From contig CAVOGD010000006.1 in the NCBI GenBank assembly GCA_963695155.1, forward strand, positions 124,001 to 188,000: a stretch of 64,000 nucleotides of DNA, read 5' to 3'. The notes under the pieces were generated by a model. That model saw only the letters and a program-made list of their open reading frames with translations. It did not search any database and was not told where the DNA came from. Source of the stretch: SG8-30 sp963695155. Lineage in GTDB: Bacteria > Pseudomonadota > Gammaproteobacteria > Steroidobacterales > Steroidobacteraceae. Below are positions 34,440 to 41,637 of this stretch, piece after piece. Positions within the stretch are counted from its first letter, which is position 1; each line of letters starts with the position of its first letter. Made by a program: the position numbers and the translations under genes.

Positions 34440-34847
34440 GTGCCGAGCATTGACACAAATGTACTGGTTCGGTTTCTTGCCGCGGACGATGCCAGGCAAG
34501 CCGCTCAGGCACGCGCGTTAATGCAGCACGCCGCCCGAAACGGCGAAGCCCTGTTCGTGCCGCTGACGGTCGTGCTTGAACTAGAGTGGGTACTGCGGTC
34601 GCGATACGAATATCCGAAGGAGCAGATGCTCATCACGTTTTCGTCTTTGCTCGAGACTCGCGAACTCGAGTTCCAGGATGAGGCCGCCCTGGAACATGCG
34701 CTGTACTTTTATCGACGCAACCGGATTGATTTTGCCGAGTGTCTGCACCTGGGGTGCACGGCATCAGCGGGGCGATTGCCCCTAATGACCTTCGACCGGC
34801 TTGCTGCACGAGTTGAAGGAGCCACGCTCGTCGGTACTGCAAACTAA
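34440..34847 (+). CDS. PIN-domain ribonuclease toxin (VapC-like)
   Basis: 135 aa PIN nuclease with the acidic quartet visible: Asp5 in IDTNVLVRF, Glu about 47-49 in VVLELEWVL, Asp about 97 in DFAECL, and Asp about 118 in TFDRLA. GTG start. All catalytic residues are present, so it should be an active RNase neutralised by the preceding antitoxin. Its last 4 bp overlap the end of the convergent Rhs remnant. Confidence 0.92.
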   Translation: MPSIDTNVLVRFLAADDARQAAQARALMQHAARNGEALFVPLTVVLELEWVLRSRYEYPKEQMLITFSSLLETRELEFQDEAALEHALYFYRRNRIDFAECLHLGCTASAGRLPLMTFDRLAARVEGATLVGTAN

Positions 34848-35371
34848 TCGGCGGCGGCGGTGCTGCCTATGGTCCCCAGTCCCAGAATCCTCCCGACATA
34901 GATCGTGGTCTCGGTGCCGGACGCAGACACCGCGATCTGCTTGTAGCGGTTCCTGAACGCCCCGTAAGAAATCGTGCTGGAGTAGCCTCCCGGTGCATTG
35001 ATCCCGGTGGGCAGGTCGTAGGACGCGTAGATGATCGAACTGCCATTGCGGGAGTTCATGTTGCCGTTGGGGTCATAGCCGTAGCTGTTGCTGCCGGCGG
35101 AGACCACTGCCCGGCGCTTGGTGGCGTGGTAGGCGTAGTTACCGATCCCCATCTTCCAGGTGATGTTGCCGATCGAATCGAGCGACACATCCTGATTGGT
35201 CGTGCCGTTGCGTTGTGAGTAATCGAACCGGTTCAGGCTGTCATAGTAGAAGCTCTCGGTGACGCTTTGCTTGAGATCCTGGCGCTGCGTCAGGTTGCCG
35301 TTCAGATCCCAGCTCGTGGTCGCGTTGATCAGACCGGTGCCGCCGCCGATGCCGCCCTGGCGGGCTCGAAT
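34844..35371 (-). pseudogene. Rhs-core remnant F (no tip, no start)
   Basis: About 175 codons of Rhs core in one open frame: a QRQDLKQSVTESFYYDSLNR block, YHATKRRAVVSAG, then SYDLPTGINAPGGYSST and ETTIYVG. It matches the middle of the complete Rhs protein at 41634-47582 (roughly where that has LTEDFYYDGLNR and ETTIYVGG). It opens 3 bp after the stop of the preceding putative immunity gene and breaks off in unrelated residues (ILGLGTIGSTAAAD) at the vapC end. Distal scar of the Rhs locus; unlikely to be functional. Confidence 0.85.
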
Positions 35372-35373
35372 AG

Positions 35374-35640
35374 CTACTTCTCTGTTTCTTCTCCGCTTCC
35401 CTTAGCCCAGCGCTTGATACTCGGCCAGTCGATCCAGACGGCCACGCCAATCACAATCGAATAGAACAGGATAATTCGTACGCCAGATCCGAAGAGCATC
35501 TTGACCAATTGACTGTCTGGGAAGACTGCGACGGCACCAAGGGGACCGAATAGCAGAATGAGGACCGCTGCCGCCTCCAACGCTTGCAGCCACGTTATCG
35601 GCGTATGTGATAGACGTGACAAATGACGTTTGAGTTTCAT
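35374..35640 (-). CDS. Putative immunity protein, two-TM (cassette E)
   Basis: 88 aa. Basic N-terminus, then two hydrophobic helices (about 17-40 and 51-71) and a charged tail. It starts 4 bp after the preceding Rhs tip ORF, the position where Rhs immunity genes always lie. No recognised family. The role is inferred from position; its membrane location suggests protection against a membrane-acting tip. Confidence 0.6.
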   Translation of the reverse strand: MKLKRHLSRLSHTPITWLQALEAAAVLILLFGPLGAVAVFPDSQLVKMLFGSGVRIILFYSIVIGVAVWIDWPSIKRWAKGSGEETEK

Positions 35641-35644
35641 GAGC

Positions 35645-36409
35645 CTAGCAACCCCCTAGCCAAGCGCAATACTGATCTGCTCCCCATCCTCGTAGTTTGC
35701 CCCCTGACAAGTCGTCAATCCCTCGAGTAAATGCAAATGAACCACCTGCCATCAGACCAACTGGGACCCATAGGGGCGCGGTCCCGAACGCTGTAATGCC
35801 CATCGCGAACGAAATCGCACCCCCGAACATCTGTGCACCGCCAAGTTTCTGTCGGTGCACCTCGAGCCACGCAGGAACCCGAATTACGCCAAACGCCTCG
35901 CCAAGTGCGAAGACTGGGGCAGCCATCGGCAAGACAATACGCGCAGCAACCAACTGATCTGACGATACTACTACCGCCGCGGCATAGACCGTTCCGCGGC
36001 TTCCGTCCGGCAGCGTGGCCGAAATCAGTTGCACATCGCTGGCCAAAGGACTTGACCCAGCAAGTACTTGCCAGCGATACGACTCGTAGTCGTCTCGCCC
36101 ACCCAGGCGGCTGGCCGTCACGATGATCTCGGAGGAGCTGGCCTCAGGACCACCGGCACCGGGCATTGGCGCCCACGCGATAGTCCACTGAACTCTTGGG
36201 CTGTTCGCGTACGCCGGTCGCGCGTCTAGGCCATCTCCTATCACCTGTTGGCAGTTTCCGAAGCATGAAAGATACGGATTCCCGGTCCTCCGCAGAAAAT
36301 CAGACACCAGACCGCCTGAAGCCCCGTCCAGCGGATCAGCGCACGGTCCTGGGTTGCAGTGGTTCTTGATGAGACCTGGCGGTTCTTTGTCGTAACCGCT
36401 CGGGTCCAC
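35645..36409 (-). CDS. Rhs C-terminal tip, cassette E (GTG abutting an amber stop)
   Basis: 254 aa beginning VDPSGYDKEPPG, the conserved end-of-core DPxG hinge, then a variable domain. The C-terminal 90 residues are strongly hydrophobic (GGAISFAMGITAFGTAPLWV...). It begins with GTG directly after a TAG that ends the core frame (NNPL-R-TAG-GTG), so it is in frame with the core but separated by one stop. No known toxin motif; a membrane-active tip is an inference from hydrophobicity and the membrane immunity protein. Confidence 0.65.
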   Translation of the reverse strand: MDPSGYDKEPPGLIKNHCNPGPCADPLDGASGGLVSDFLRRTGNPYLSCFGNCQQVIGDGLDARPAYANSPRVQWTIAWAPMPGAGGPEASSSEIIVTASRLGGRDDYESYRWQVLAGSSPLASDVQLISATLPDGSRGTVYAAAVVVSSDQLVAARIVLPMAAPVFALGEAFGVIRVPAWLEVHRQKLGGAQMFGGAISFAMGITAFGTAPLWVPVGLMAGGSFAFTRGIDDLSGGKLRGWGADQYCAWLGGC

Positions 36410-37000
36410 CTAGCGCAGCGGGTTGTTGCCAACGTAACTATATGAATTTGGCGACTGGCTGAGACCCAGGTGCACGATCGGGTCTTTGCTCAGGAACCGC
36501 CCCACCACCGGATCGTAGACCCGTCCGTTCATATGCACGAGACCGACTGAATCCAGGTGCTCGTGCCCGGTGAACCCATGCCGGATGGTATTGCCGATGG
36601 CCGTTGAGTCCGCGGTCGTGACCGGCCCGTCCCAATCCCTGTCTCTTCGCTCCCCATACGCCCCGAACGACAGCTTCACGACTTCAGCGCCCGCGGCGTT
36701 GGTTATCAACTCCGGGGAACCGAGATGATCCGAATGTACATAGAACGTGTCGGTGAGCGGCGAACCAGAGGTACGGCGGGTGTAAATGGCCGCCACGCCC
36801 TTCCCCCCGTGAATCAAGTGCCTGTACTCGGTCACGCCGCTCCGGGTCACCTTCTCCAGCAACCCCCCGACATAGATCGTGGTCTCGGTGCCGGACCCCG
36901 ACACCGCGATCTGCTTGAAACGGCTCCTGAACGCCCCATAGGAAATCGTGCTGGAATAACCTCCCGGTGCGTTGATACCGGTGGGCAGGTCGTAGGACGT
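36410..37000 (-). pseudogene. Rhs-core fragment of cassette E
   Basis: Open core frame beginning at SYDLPTGINAPGGY and running through ETTIYVGGLLEKVTRSG, HLIHGGKGVAAIY, FYVHSDHLGSPELITN, FTGHEHLDSVGL and NGRVYDPVVGRFL to NNPLR, then an amber codon at 36410-36412. It has no start or secretion signal. It is a near-identical direct repeat of 38220-38792 and partly of 40745-41107. Confidence 0.88.
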
Positions 37001-37019
37001 TGATAGAGATAGTCCGGAA

Positions 37020-37361
37020 TTATCGCGGTGTAATTATGACTAGCAGCAGAAACAACGCTACGGAAACCGCAAACACCCACTTGAGTACGCGAAAGCCAAT
37101 AGTAAGTTGCTTGGCGCGTCGACGAGTTTCTTGATCACCGGCCTTCCAGAATTCCTGCGACGTCATTCCTTCTAGCATCTGTCTCAGATCCCAGTAGCTG
37201 CGTGGAAAGCCGACGATCTTTGGATGACCTTTGCTGACGGCCCTCTGGTGGGCGAGAAGCAGACCGAAGAGCGTAGGCAAGTACCATAAGAAGACAATAA
37301 CCATCATCGCAAAGGACACTGCGAACAGACCAACATTTATCACTTCTAGGAGAATCGCCAT
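37020..37361 (-). CDS. Putative immunity protein, membrane (cassette D)
   Basis: 113 aa with a long N-terminal hydrophobic helix pair (about 8-36), a soluble middle with PRSYWDLRQMLEG, and a C-terminal helix (about 93-111). Starts 10 bp after the cassette D tip. Inferred immunity from position only. Confidence 0.6.
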   Translation of the reverse strand: MAILLEVINVGLFAVSFAMMVIVFLWYLPTLFGLLLAHQRAVSKGHPKIVGFPRSYWDLRQMLEGMTSQEFWKAGDQETRRRAKQLTIGFRVLKWVFAVSVALFLLLVIITPR

Positions 37362-37371
37362 GAAGCGCTCC

Positions 37372-38652
37372 TCAGTGGCACCAAGGGTAATCAGGCCGAC
37401 AGCTCGCCTGATCTATCAGCGGCAACAGCGGCACGCGCCGTACTGTTTCACGAAACAGTGCAGCTTCCAGTCCCACGCCCCATGCGCCTACGATTCCCCA
37501 TCCGCGTTCGGGGCCATACTCATGGTAAAAGCACCCGCCAATCTTGCCTACTAAGCAAAAGCCAGTCCGAGTGATTAGATTACCCTCTACGCCAGGCCCA
37601 AGAAGCCTGAGATCAATGGTCATCGCCACGCCCCCGCCAAGGACAAGCTGGTTCAAGGTCTCGACGTGGGTTTGTAGCCCCCCTTCAATCGTGTACGGGG
37701 TGACCGTATCAACGGTAACACCTCCGGTCACTCCCAGCAGAGCGCCGGCGCGCCCGCGGAGATTGAGCGACAAGCGACTTGAGGACACCAACGATCCGAC
37801 CGGCAGACTGACCGGGCCACCCCACGATCCGCATCCAATCTGGCCTTCACCGCCACAGTCAAACGTCGCTCCCATCGACCTGTCCCGGCTTCTCCCACCA
37901 GCCGCAAGATTCGCCTGCCCGCGTGCCACCATCTGCTCGTACCGGTTCAGCGCGTCTTGCTGCGCCAAACTCAACGGCACTCCAAACAGGGAGGCGGGCT
38001 GGCCGTTTCGGCTCTCAACCCCAAAATCAACCGGATAGCCGTATGCCAGGCGGCAATCACCGAGCAAGTCGCAATAGCGGCTCTGATTGCCATTGTTCGG
38101 TCCCCATCCGCCCGCATCGAACGCGTCAGCGCAGCGCGTCATTTCCGCTGCCTGTTCCTCATCGCTCAGGCTCGGGTTTGAGGTGCAGGTGTAGCCACTC
38201 GGATCTGTAAACGACAGCGGGTTATTTCCTACATACCCGTAGCGGTTCACCCCCTGGGTACCCAGACCCCAGTCGATGAACGGATCGGCACTCAAGAACC
38301 TGCCGACAACAGGGTCATACACCCGCCCGTTCATATGGATGAGGCCAACACTGTCCAGGTGCTCATGCCCCGTGAACCCATGCCGAATCGCATTCCCGAT
38401 CGTGGTCATGTCACCTGAGGATACTGCGCCGTCCCAATCGCTGTCACGACGCTCGCCGTATGCCCCGAAGCTCAGCTTGATGACCTGGGCACCAGAGCTG
38501 TTGGTGATCAGCTCGGGACTGCCCAGATGATCCGAGTGTACGTAGAACGTATCGGTGAGCGGTGAACCAGAGGTACGGCGCGTGTAAATGGCCGCTACCC
38601 CCTTCCCCCCATGAATCAAATGCCTGTACTCCGTGACGCCGCTCCTGGTCAC
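37372..38652 (-). CDS. Rhs core fragment fused to C-terminal tip, cassette D
   Basis: 426 aa. The first 145 residues are Rhs core (VTRSGVTEYRHLIHGGKG, DHLGSPELI, NGRVYDPVVGRFLSADP, NNPLSFTDPSG). The remaining 280 are a variable tip with a Gly-rich beta-like region (VSLPVGSLVSSSRLSLNLRG) and Cys residues near the end. Core and tip are continuous here, but 88 bp upstream the core frame is closed by a TAA (38740-38742) where cassette E has TAT. A GTG start is given; any translation would lack the Rhs shell and signal peptide. Tip activity not recognised. Confidence 0.7.
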   Translation of the reverse strand: MTRSGVTEYRHLIHGGKGVAAIYTRRTSGSPLTDTFYVHSDHLGSPELITNSSGAQVIKLSFGAYGERRDSDWDGAVSSGDMTTIGNAIRHGFTGHEHLDSVGLIHMNGRVYDPVVGRFLSADPFIDWGLGTQGVNRYGYVGNNPLSFTDPSGYTCTSNPSLSDEEQAAEMTRCADAFDAGGWGPNNGNQSRYCDLLGDCRLAYGYPVDFGVESRNGQPASLFGVPLSLAQQDALNRYEQMVARGQANLAAGGRSRDRSMGATFDCGGEGQIGCGSWGGPVSLPVGSLVSSSRLSLNLRGRAGALLGVTGGVTVDTVTPYTIEGGLQTHVETLNQLVLGGGVAMTIDLRLLGPGVEGNLITRTGFCLVGKIGGCFYHEYGPERGWGIVGAWGVGLEAALFRETVRRVPLLPLIDQASCRPDYPWCH

Positions 38653-38792
38653 CTTCTCCAGGATCCCCCCGACATAGATCGTGGTCTCGGTGCCGGACGC
38701 CGATACCGCGACCTGCTCGTAGCGATTCCGGAACGGCCCTTAAGAAATCGTACTGGAATAACCGCGCGGTGCATTGATCCCGGTGGGGAGGT
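38653..38792 (-). pseudogene. 5' remnant of cassette D Rhs core with in-frame TAA
   Basis: Continues the core upstream of 38652 to LPTGINAPRGYSSTIS, after which TAA replaces the Tyr codon of YGAFRNRY. Homology to cassettes E and F stops at about 38792, within a few bases of where cassette E stops (37000), so both copies share nearly the same left breakpoint. Confidence 0.8.
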
Positions 38793-38849
38793 TCACGGCT
38801 TGCTGCCGCGCTGACGACACTGGATTGCAGCGCCAGCCCAAGCCTTCGC

Positions 38850-39251
38850 CTAGCGACAAACCCAAGAACCGGCTGCAAGAAAGGCGGCACCCGAGACAAG
38901 AAAGTACGTCCACGAAAGCCAGCCGCGCTGCGTGCCCTGAAATCCACTTGTCGGCGGCACCAGCTCGCCCTCACTGCTGAGGACCCAGCGTCGAATTAAA
39001 GTCTTGTGTAGTCCTTCTATAGGGAACCAAATCAGCAGCCCGACTGCCCAAAGCCAAGGTCTTTCCTGCGGAACGCGGGCACCAGCCAGCAATAGCAACG
39101 TGAGCAAGTTCATTAGCGACGCTGCGGTCAGTATTAGGGCGGCATCTCTCGCGGCGGACTGTACAGTCTGCCCACGCCCATGGATACGCAAGATGTACTG
39201 CCGCGCCAGTTCAATATAGATCCCAACAAGTCGGCCATCACGACTAATCAT
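38850..39251 (-). CDS. Putative immunity protein, membrane (cassette C)
   Basis: 133 aa. A soluble N-terminal 40 residues (MISRDGRLVGIYIELARQ) precede three hydrophobic segments (about 42-60, 67-85, 112-130). The ATG overlaps the upstream tip stop as ATGA, the tight coupling typical of Rhs tip-immunity pairs. Confidence 0.6.
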   Translation of the reverse strand: MISRDGRLVGIYIELARQYILRIHGRGQTVQSAARDAALILTAASLMNLLTLLLLAGARVPQERPWLWAVGLLIWFPIEGLHKTLIRRWVLSSEGELVPPTSGFQGTQRGWLSWTYFLVSGAAFLAAGSWVCR

Positions 39252-39520
39252 TGCGTAGGCTCCTGAGGCATCGCGATAATCTGAGCGAATAGCCACCCCG
39301 TTGACACACCGCCCGCAGCGGCGATCCACACTGGCGACCCTACGATGAATGTCACACCCGTAGCCACTACAAGCCCGCCTGTGACTACTGCCTGGAAACG
39401 TTCGCCGCGTTGCCACGATCCATAGGAGTCGAGCGCACCGATTGCCATGTTCACCCGACCCAAACCTCTAAGCAGCGGATAATCCATCAGAATAGTTGCT
39501 GCGAATTCAATAGAGGTCAC
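39248..39520 (-). CDS. Rhs-type hydrophobic tip remnant, cassette C (core lost)
   Basis: 90 aa, GTG start, closed upstream by a TGA three codons earlier. Two long hydrophobic stretches (about 44-63 and 66-84). No core sequence remains upstream, but the ATGA coupling to a membrane protein and the position in the cassette series make it the surviving end of an Rhs tip. Could also be a small membrane protein unrelated to Rhs. Confidence 0.5.
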   Translation of the reverse strand: MTSIEFAATILMDYPLLRGLGRVNMAIGALDSYGSWQRGERFQAVVTGGLVVATGVTFIVGSPVWIAAAGGVSTGWLFAQIIAMPQEPTQ

Positions 39521-39610
39521 ACCAAGGCCAACTGCTCACATGCTCATCTGCTGGCGAGCACCGCAAGTCCGGATTGACGACTCTGTGGAACCTCCGAATT
39601 GGACCGGTAA

Positions 39611-39922
39611 CTACTTCAGACGAATCCCACAATGACGGCAAGCATTTGAATACCAGAACAAGTTTGGACCAAAGAGTCCGCGCTGAAAGAAGCGGTTGCC
39701 ACAATTCGGACAACGCGCCCATCCAAATCTGATCGCGTAAACAATTCCAATCAGAAATAAGATGGCAACACCGATGATCAAAGCCATCAGTGCACGATCG
39801 GCAGGGGGCCACACACTCATTATCACGAATAAGACGGCGCCCAACAGCATTGAAATCCGCGAAATGCCGCGCCCGTTGCTAATTCTCTTCAACCGCTCGG
39901 CAATGACGGCTTCGTCACTCAT
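39611..39922 (-). CDS. Putative immunity protein with zinc-ribbon tail (cassette B)
   Basis: 103 aa. Cytosolic N-terminus, two hydrophobic helices (about 23-42 and 45-65), then a CPNC...CRHC zinc-ribbon-like tail. Starts 11 bp after the cassette B tip. The membrane-plus-zinc-ribbon layout is known in small bacterial membrane proteins; immunity is inferred from position. The 90 bp after its stop hold no gene. Confidence 0.6.
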   Translation of the reverse strand: MSDEAVIAERLKRISNGRGISRISMLLGAVLFVIMSVWPPADRALMALIIGVAILFLIGIVYAIRFGWARCPNCGNRFFQRGLFGPNLFWYSNACRHCGIRLK

Positions 39923-39933
39923 TGTGTCGTCCT

Positions 39934-40773
39934 CTAATTCCTTGGTGGAGCGACGCCGTGTGGATTAGACGGATCGAACGATGATCCCGGCTCGACTATC
40001 TCCAAGCCAAGCCACGGATTCGCGCCCATACCAGCTCCAAAGTGAAAGGGGCTTGTATCGGAGCCGCCCACCGTGACGTGGATGAATGAAAAGTCAATCT
40101 CTACGCCCCAATACGAACGATCGAGTTGCGGTGGTTGGGGCCCAATGAAAAAGCCGAGTTCGAATTCAAGATCAATGTCAAATCCGTAGCTAGTCTGAAC
40201 GGATTTCCCGGTACCAACTTTATCTAAGCCGCCAATCCAGCCTACGCCCGTGTAGCTCCATCCGTATACTGGAACTAGGTCTGCTTGTCCCGACACGTAC
40301 CCACCAAAGCGAGGCCCCGCGTTCCGGTTAGATGGGACACGGCTGGGGGACGGTGACTCTTGAGTGTATGCACCTCCATTTGAGAGAGTTCCGCTCTGAG
40401 GTGGTAAATCCCAGCCGAATGAACTTAGGCTCGAAAGCGTGTTGAATCGCGGATTCAACGAAGACTCGAATCCGCGTCCTGGCCAGTAAGTGCCGATGTG
40501 GGTGTTTGAACTGGGGCGCCCAAGGTATATATCCGTGCCTCGAACAGTTCCATGGTTTGCACCTCCAACCGTCGTCCGCTCAATCGCAGGCGTGCCGTAC
40601 AGGGGCGGGCTGTTCCAGTACCCTCCCCCGCAATTGCCGTAACAACTGGTAAACGTTCGATCGACCCCCCGGCTGTTGCCCCCCGATCCCTCGCTGTCGC
40701 ACCTAACCCCTTGTCCATCGCATTCGGCCTTGAATCCAGTCGGATCGGTCGCGCTCAGAGGATTGCTCTTCAC
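39934..40773 (-). CDS. Rhs C-terminal tip, cassette B
   Basis: 279 aa beginning in the end-of-core segment (KSNPLSATDPTGF) and followed by a Gly/Ser/aromatic-rich variable region with two Cys pairs near the start (CDGQGVRCD, CYGNC) and a predicted beta-rich C-terminus (FDIDLEFELGFFIG, GVEIDFSFIHVTVGG). No catalytic motif recognised. The GTG start lies within the core frame; upstream core is cut by a 75-bp insertion. Confidence 0.65.
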   Translation of the reverse strand: MKSNPLSATDPTGFKAECDGQGVRCDSEGSGGNSRGVDRTFTSCYGNCGGGYWNSPPLYGTPAIERTTVGGANHGTVRGTDIYLGRPSSNTHIGTYWPGRGFESSLNPRFNTLSSLSSFGWDLPPQSGTLSNGGAYTQESPSPSRVPSNRNAGPRFGGYVSGQADLVPVYGWSYTGVGWIGGLDKVGTGKSVQTSYGFDIDLEFELGFFIGPQPPQLDRSYWGVEIDFSFIHVTVGGSDTSPFHFGAGMGANPWLGLEIVEPGSSFDPSNPHGVAPPRN

Positions 40774-41112
40774 GTAGCTGTAGCGATTGGATCCTTGTGT
40801 GCTGGTCCAGCCATCGATGAACGGGTCGGCACTTAGGAACCGGCCGACTACGGGATCATAGACGCGGCCGCTACGCGGGTCCGTCCGTGGCCCGCGCCCT
40901 CCGGGCCTGCCTGCGGCAGTTCAAAAATGGGTCCTCCATTTTTGTCATATGAATCAGACCGACACTGTCCAGGTGCTCATGCCCCGTGAACCCATGCCGA
41001 ATCGTATTGCCGATCGCCGTTGAGTCCGCGGTCGTTACCGGCCCGTCCCAATCCCTGTCCCGTCGCTCCCCATACGCCCCAAAGCTCAGCTTCACCACCT
41101 CGGCCCCCGAGA
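40774..41112 (-). pseudogene. Rhs-core fragment of cassette B, interrupted
   Basis: Core homology begins at GAEVVKLSFGAYGERRD (about 41107), runs through FTGHEHLDSVGLIHM, is interrupted at 40871-40945, then resumes at GRVYDPVVGRFLSADPF and leads into the tip at 40773. Left of 41112 the sequence belongs to the end of the preceding immunity gene. This cassette retains a shorter core than D and E. Confidence 0.85.
40871..40945. repeat. 75-bp insertion made of two hairpins, breaking the Rhs core
   Basis: Replaces two bases between the codons for IHM and GRVYD that are contiguous in cassettes D and E. It contains a GGCCCG / CGGGCC stem (7-nt loop) and a perfect AAAAATGG / CCATTTTT stem (5-nt loop). 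Its length is a multiple of three but it carries an in-frame TAG. Looks like a small palindromic mobile element; no target-site duplication is evident. Confidence 0.7.
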
Positions 41113-41157
41113 ACGCCAATCTGTTGCTCCACATACCGCACTGGATCGGCACCGGTC

Positions 41158-41637
41158 TCACTCACGACATACAATGGCAATGTCCGCCGCGATCGGTATT
41201 AGAAACTTGTTGTCGACACCGAATTCCCTAGAGCCAGGAATGCGAACCAGTACGCCTTGCCGCGTCCGTTCGCCGAAGTACACGGACGTAACCGGGCCAG
41301 TCACGTCTGCAAGATCCTCAATGTCGACGAGGCCCACGAGTCGAATCTGCGAATGCGGCCCAAATCGCAGTACGGACCAATCGAAGCCTGTGCTCTTTAG
41401 AAAGTAGAAACCCGGCCACATGCCTCCCGCGGGCACTAGGTCATCGCGCGCGACAGGCATCTCGATGATGTATCTGGCTACCCAGTCCCTCAGGTAACTC
41501 TGGACCTGTTCACTCGCCACAACCGATCTGAGATTGTCGCAGTACGACGTCTTCTCGTCGCAGCCAATCGTGCCGAGTGTTACGACCGCAAGGACCATGG
41601 CGCCCAAGCTCCGGACCCGGTCGATCATCATCATCAT
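41158..41637 (-). CDS. Putative immunity lipoprotein of the complete Rhs system (cassette A)
   Basis: 159 aa. Four Met codons open the frame; a hydrophobic stretch (LGAMVLAVVTLGTIG) ends at Cys26 in a lipobox-like TIGC, so it may be lipidated and periplasmic. The rest is soluble, with no recognised domain. Its ATG overlaps the Rhs stop (ATGA). A periplasmic immunity protein would fit a tip acting in the periplasm or arriving through it (inference). Confidence 0.65.
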   Translation of the reverse strand: MMMMIDRVRSLGAMVLAVVTLGTIGCDEKTSYCDNLRSVVASEQVQSYLRDWVARYIIEMPVARDDLVPAGGMWPGFYFLKSTGFDWSVLRFGPHSQIRLVGLVDIEDLADVTGPVTSVYFGERTRQGVLVRIPGSREFGVDNKFLIPIAADIAIVCRE

